From the NCBI GenBank assembly GCA_963778225.1, contig CAVZTR010000002.1:62001-126000 (forward strand): a DNA stretch of 64,000 bases. Reading direction: 5' to 3'. This stretch comes from JAGVSR01 sp963778225 (GTDB taxonomy: Bacteria > Pseudomonadota > Alphaproteobacteria > Rhizobiales > Hyphomicrobiaceae). Position 1 is the first letter of the stretch. Each line of letters begins with the position of its first letter. A model generated the notes under the pieces. It saw nothing but the letters and a program-made list of their open reading frames with translations, was not told the DNA's origin and searched no databases. The position numbers were made by a program, and so were the translations under genes. Positions 62,783 to 64,000 of the stretch are shown piece after piece.

Positions 62783-62823
62783 AAGCGTGGCGACTCCGCT
62801 GCGCGGAGCCGGCCGCCACGCTT
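62783..62823. repeat. REP-like hairpin, copy 3, inside the RND operon
   Basis: Outer arms AAGCGTGGCG and CGCCACGCTT pair over ten bases; inner hairpin CTCCGC-TGC-GCGGAG. The core GGCGACTCCGCTGCGCGGAG is one base different from the copy at 50516. It lies between the adaptor and permease genes, where a stable hairpin could shape relative expression or mRNA decay. Confidence 0.78.
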
Positions 62824-62848
62824 GGTTGATCGTTGAAGGACCCCTCGC

Positions 62849-64000
62849 ATGCGCTTTACGCACTTCTTCATCGACCGCCCGATTTTTGCGACCGTACTGT
62901 CGGTTCTCATCGTCATCATCGGGGCCATCGCGCAGATGCGATTGCCCGTGGCCGAGTATCCCGAAATTGCACCGCCCACGGTGAACGTGCGTGCGGTTTA
63001 CCCCGGTGCATCGGCGAAGGTGGTGGCCGAGACGGTGGCGACGCCGCTGGAGCAGGAAATCAACGGCGTCGATGACATGCTCTATGTGTCGTCGCAATCG
63101 ACGGGTGACGGCGCGCTCTCGATCAACGTGGTGTTCAAGCCGGGCACCAACATCGACATGGCGCAGGTGCTGGTGCAGAACCGCGTGGCGGTGGCCGAGC
63201 CGCGGCTGCCGGAAGACGTGCGCCGCGTCGGCGTGACGGTGCGTAAGGCGTCGCCCGACCTGATGATGGTCGTGCACATGATCTCGCCGGACGGGTCGCG
63301 CGATCAGCAATACATCTCCAACTATGCCACGCTGAACGTGAAGGACGTGCTGACGCGCGTCGACGGCGTCGGCAACGTGAACGTTTTCGGTGCGCGCGAC
63401 TTCTCGATGCGCATCTGGCTCGACCCCGACAAGCTGGCGACGCGCAGCCTCACGGCGAACGACGTGGTGACGGCGTTGAGGGCCTCGAACCTCCAGGTCG
63501 CGGCGGGATCCGTGAACCAGCCGCCTGCGCAGTCGGACGGCGCTTTCCAATTGCAGGTCACGACGCTCGGCCGTTTGACCGACGTTTCGCAGTTCGAGGA
63601 TATCGTTGTGCGGGCGGAGCCCGATGGGGCGGTGACGCGGCTGCGCGACGTGGCGCGGGTGGAACTGGGCGCACAGGATTATCTCGTCAATGCGTACCTG
63701 AACAACCAGTTTGCGACGGGCATCGGCATCTATCAGCGACCGGGCTCGAACGCGCTTTCGACAGCCGATCAGATCAAGGCCACGATGGAGCGGCTGGCGG
63801 AGGATTTCCCGCCGGGTGTGGCTTACACGATCGTCTACAATCCCACCGAATTCATCCGCTCGTCGGTGTCGGCCGTGGTGATGACGCTGTTCGAGGCGGT
63901 GGCGCTCGTCGTGCTGGTCGTGATCCTGTTTTTGCAAACCTGGCGTGCGGCGATCATTCCCATTGTTGCGATCCCGGTGTCGCTGATCGGCACGTTCGCG
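62849..64000 (+). CDS. RND efflux permease, N-terminal part (cut by window end)
   Basis: The first 384 residues of an AcrB-type (HAE1) proton-driven drug exporter. It starts MRFTHFFIDRPIFATVLSVL, the usual first transmembrane helix, then the porter domain (GASAKVVAETVATPLEQEIN, then SIDPDK-like WLDPDKLATRSLTANDVV). The second helix appears near the window end (VSAVVMTLFEAVALVVLVVI). ATG 62849 has TTGAAGGA eight bases before. The proton-relay residues lie beyond the window. With the adaptor it forms an operon; an outer-membrane channel gene was not seen. Confidence 0.96.
   Translation, partial: MRFTHFFIDRPIFATVLSVLIVIIGAIAQMRLPVAEYPEIAPPTVNVRAVYPGASAKVVAETVATPLEQEINGVDDMLYVSSQSTGDGALSINVVFKPGTNIDMAQVLVQNRVAVAEPRLPEDVRRVGVTVRKASPDLMMVVHMISPDGSRDQQYISNYATLNVKDVLTRVDGVGNVNVFGARDFSMRIWLDPDKLATRSLTANDVVTALRASNLQVAAGSVNQPPAQSDGAFQLQVTTLGRLTDVSQFEDIVVRAEPDGAVTRLRDVARVELGAQDYLVNAYLNNQFATGIGIYQRPGSNALSTADQIKATMERLAEDFPPGVAYTIVYNPTEFIRSSVSAVVMTLFEAVALVVLVVILFLQTWRAAIIPIVAIPVSLIGTFA

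Overview
The window is about 64 kb of high-GC chromosome from an alphaproteobacterium, most likely of the order Hyphomicrobiales (Rhizobiales); a Hyphomicrobium-like organism is plausible but not proven. The evidence is the gene order (sensor kinase then glnE; uvrA, ssb, gyrA, coaD, cyclophilins, queA, tgt), the alphaproteobacterial porin type, an unlinked eutBC pair without microcompartment genes, BluB and periplasmic glucan synthesis. Almost all recognisable genes are housekeeping or envelope genes. No phage, CRISPR array or biosynthetic cluster was seen. Layout: 0-7.5 kb holds the end of a sensor kinase, glnE (frameshifted near its 3' end), a sigma-factor module (EF-hand protein, ECF sigma factor, membrane-anchored putative anti-sigma, CpxP/Spy-like periplasmic protein) and a second sensor kinase. 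7.5-14.4 kb holds pepN, eutBC, an Lrp/AsnC regulator and ald: peptide, ethanolamine and alanine nitrogen metabolism, with three palindromes between lrp and ald. 14.5-25.1 kb is dominated by small exported proteins and lipoproteins of unknown function, several as tandem paralogues, mixed with a Crp-type regulator, a BLUF photoreceptor, a flavodoxin-fold oxidoreductase and an acyltransferase. 25.2-28.2 kb is uvrA. 28.2-44.2 kb separates uvrA from ssb, which are neighbours in many related genomes. It behaves as an accessory island: an IS3-type element beside a truncated gene start, a multiply frameshifted porin, a broken PhoB-like regulator, an 850-bp inverted duplication flanking a decayed IS1182-type transposase, adhesin-E-like secreted proteins, and a tandem two-barrel outer-membrane protein. 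44.2-55.7 kb is a conserved block (ssb, PRC-barrel protein, gyrA, a Crp/Fnr regulator, ompW, coaD, an alkyltransferase-like protein, two cyclophilins, a DUF423 protein, queA, tgt). 55.7-64 kb holds a DUF1223 protein, a DMT exporter, tRNA-Lys, sseA, bluB, opgD and the start of an RND efflux operon cut by the window edge. Two general points stand out. First, about 16 single-base frame changes occur, and about 10 of them fall in the three outer-membrane beta-barrel genes (about 3.5 kb in total), while uvrA, gyrA and pepN are intact. This is either assembly error focused on multicopy porin-like genes or real inactivation; the sequence alone cannot decide. Second, a REP-like hairpin with a conserved core and covarying outer stems occurs three times, once inside the RND operon. 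Conserved metal ligands appear to be missing from Tgt, and the GyrA quinolone pocket carries resistance-type residues.
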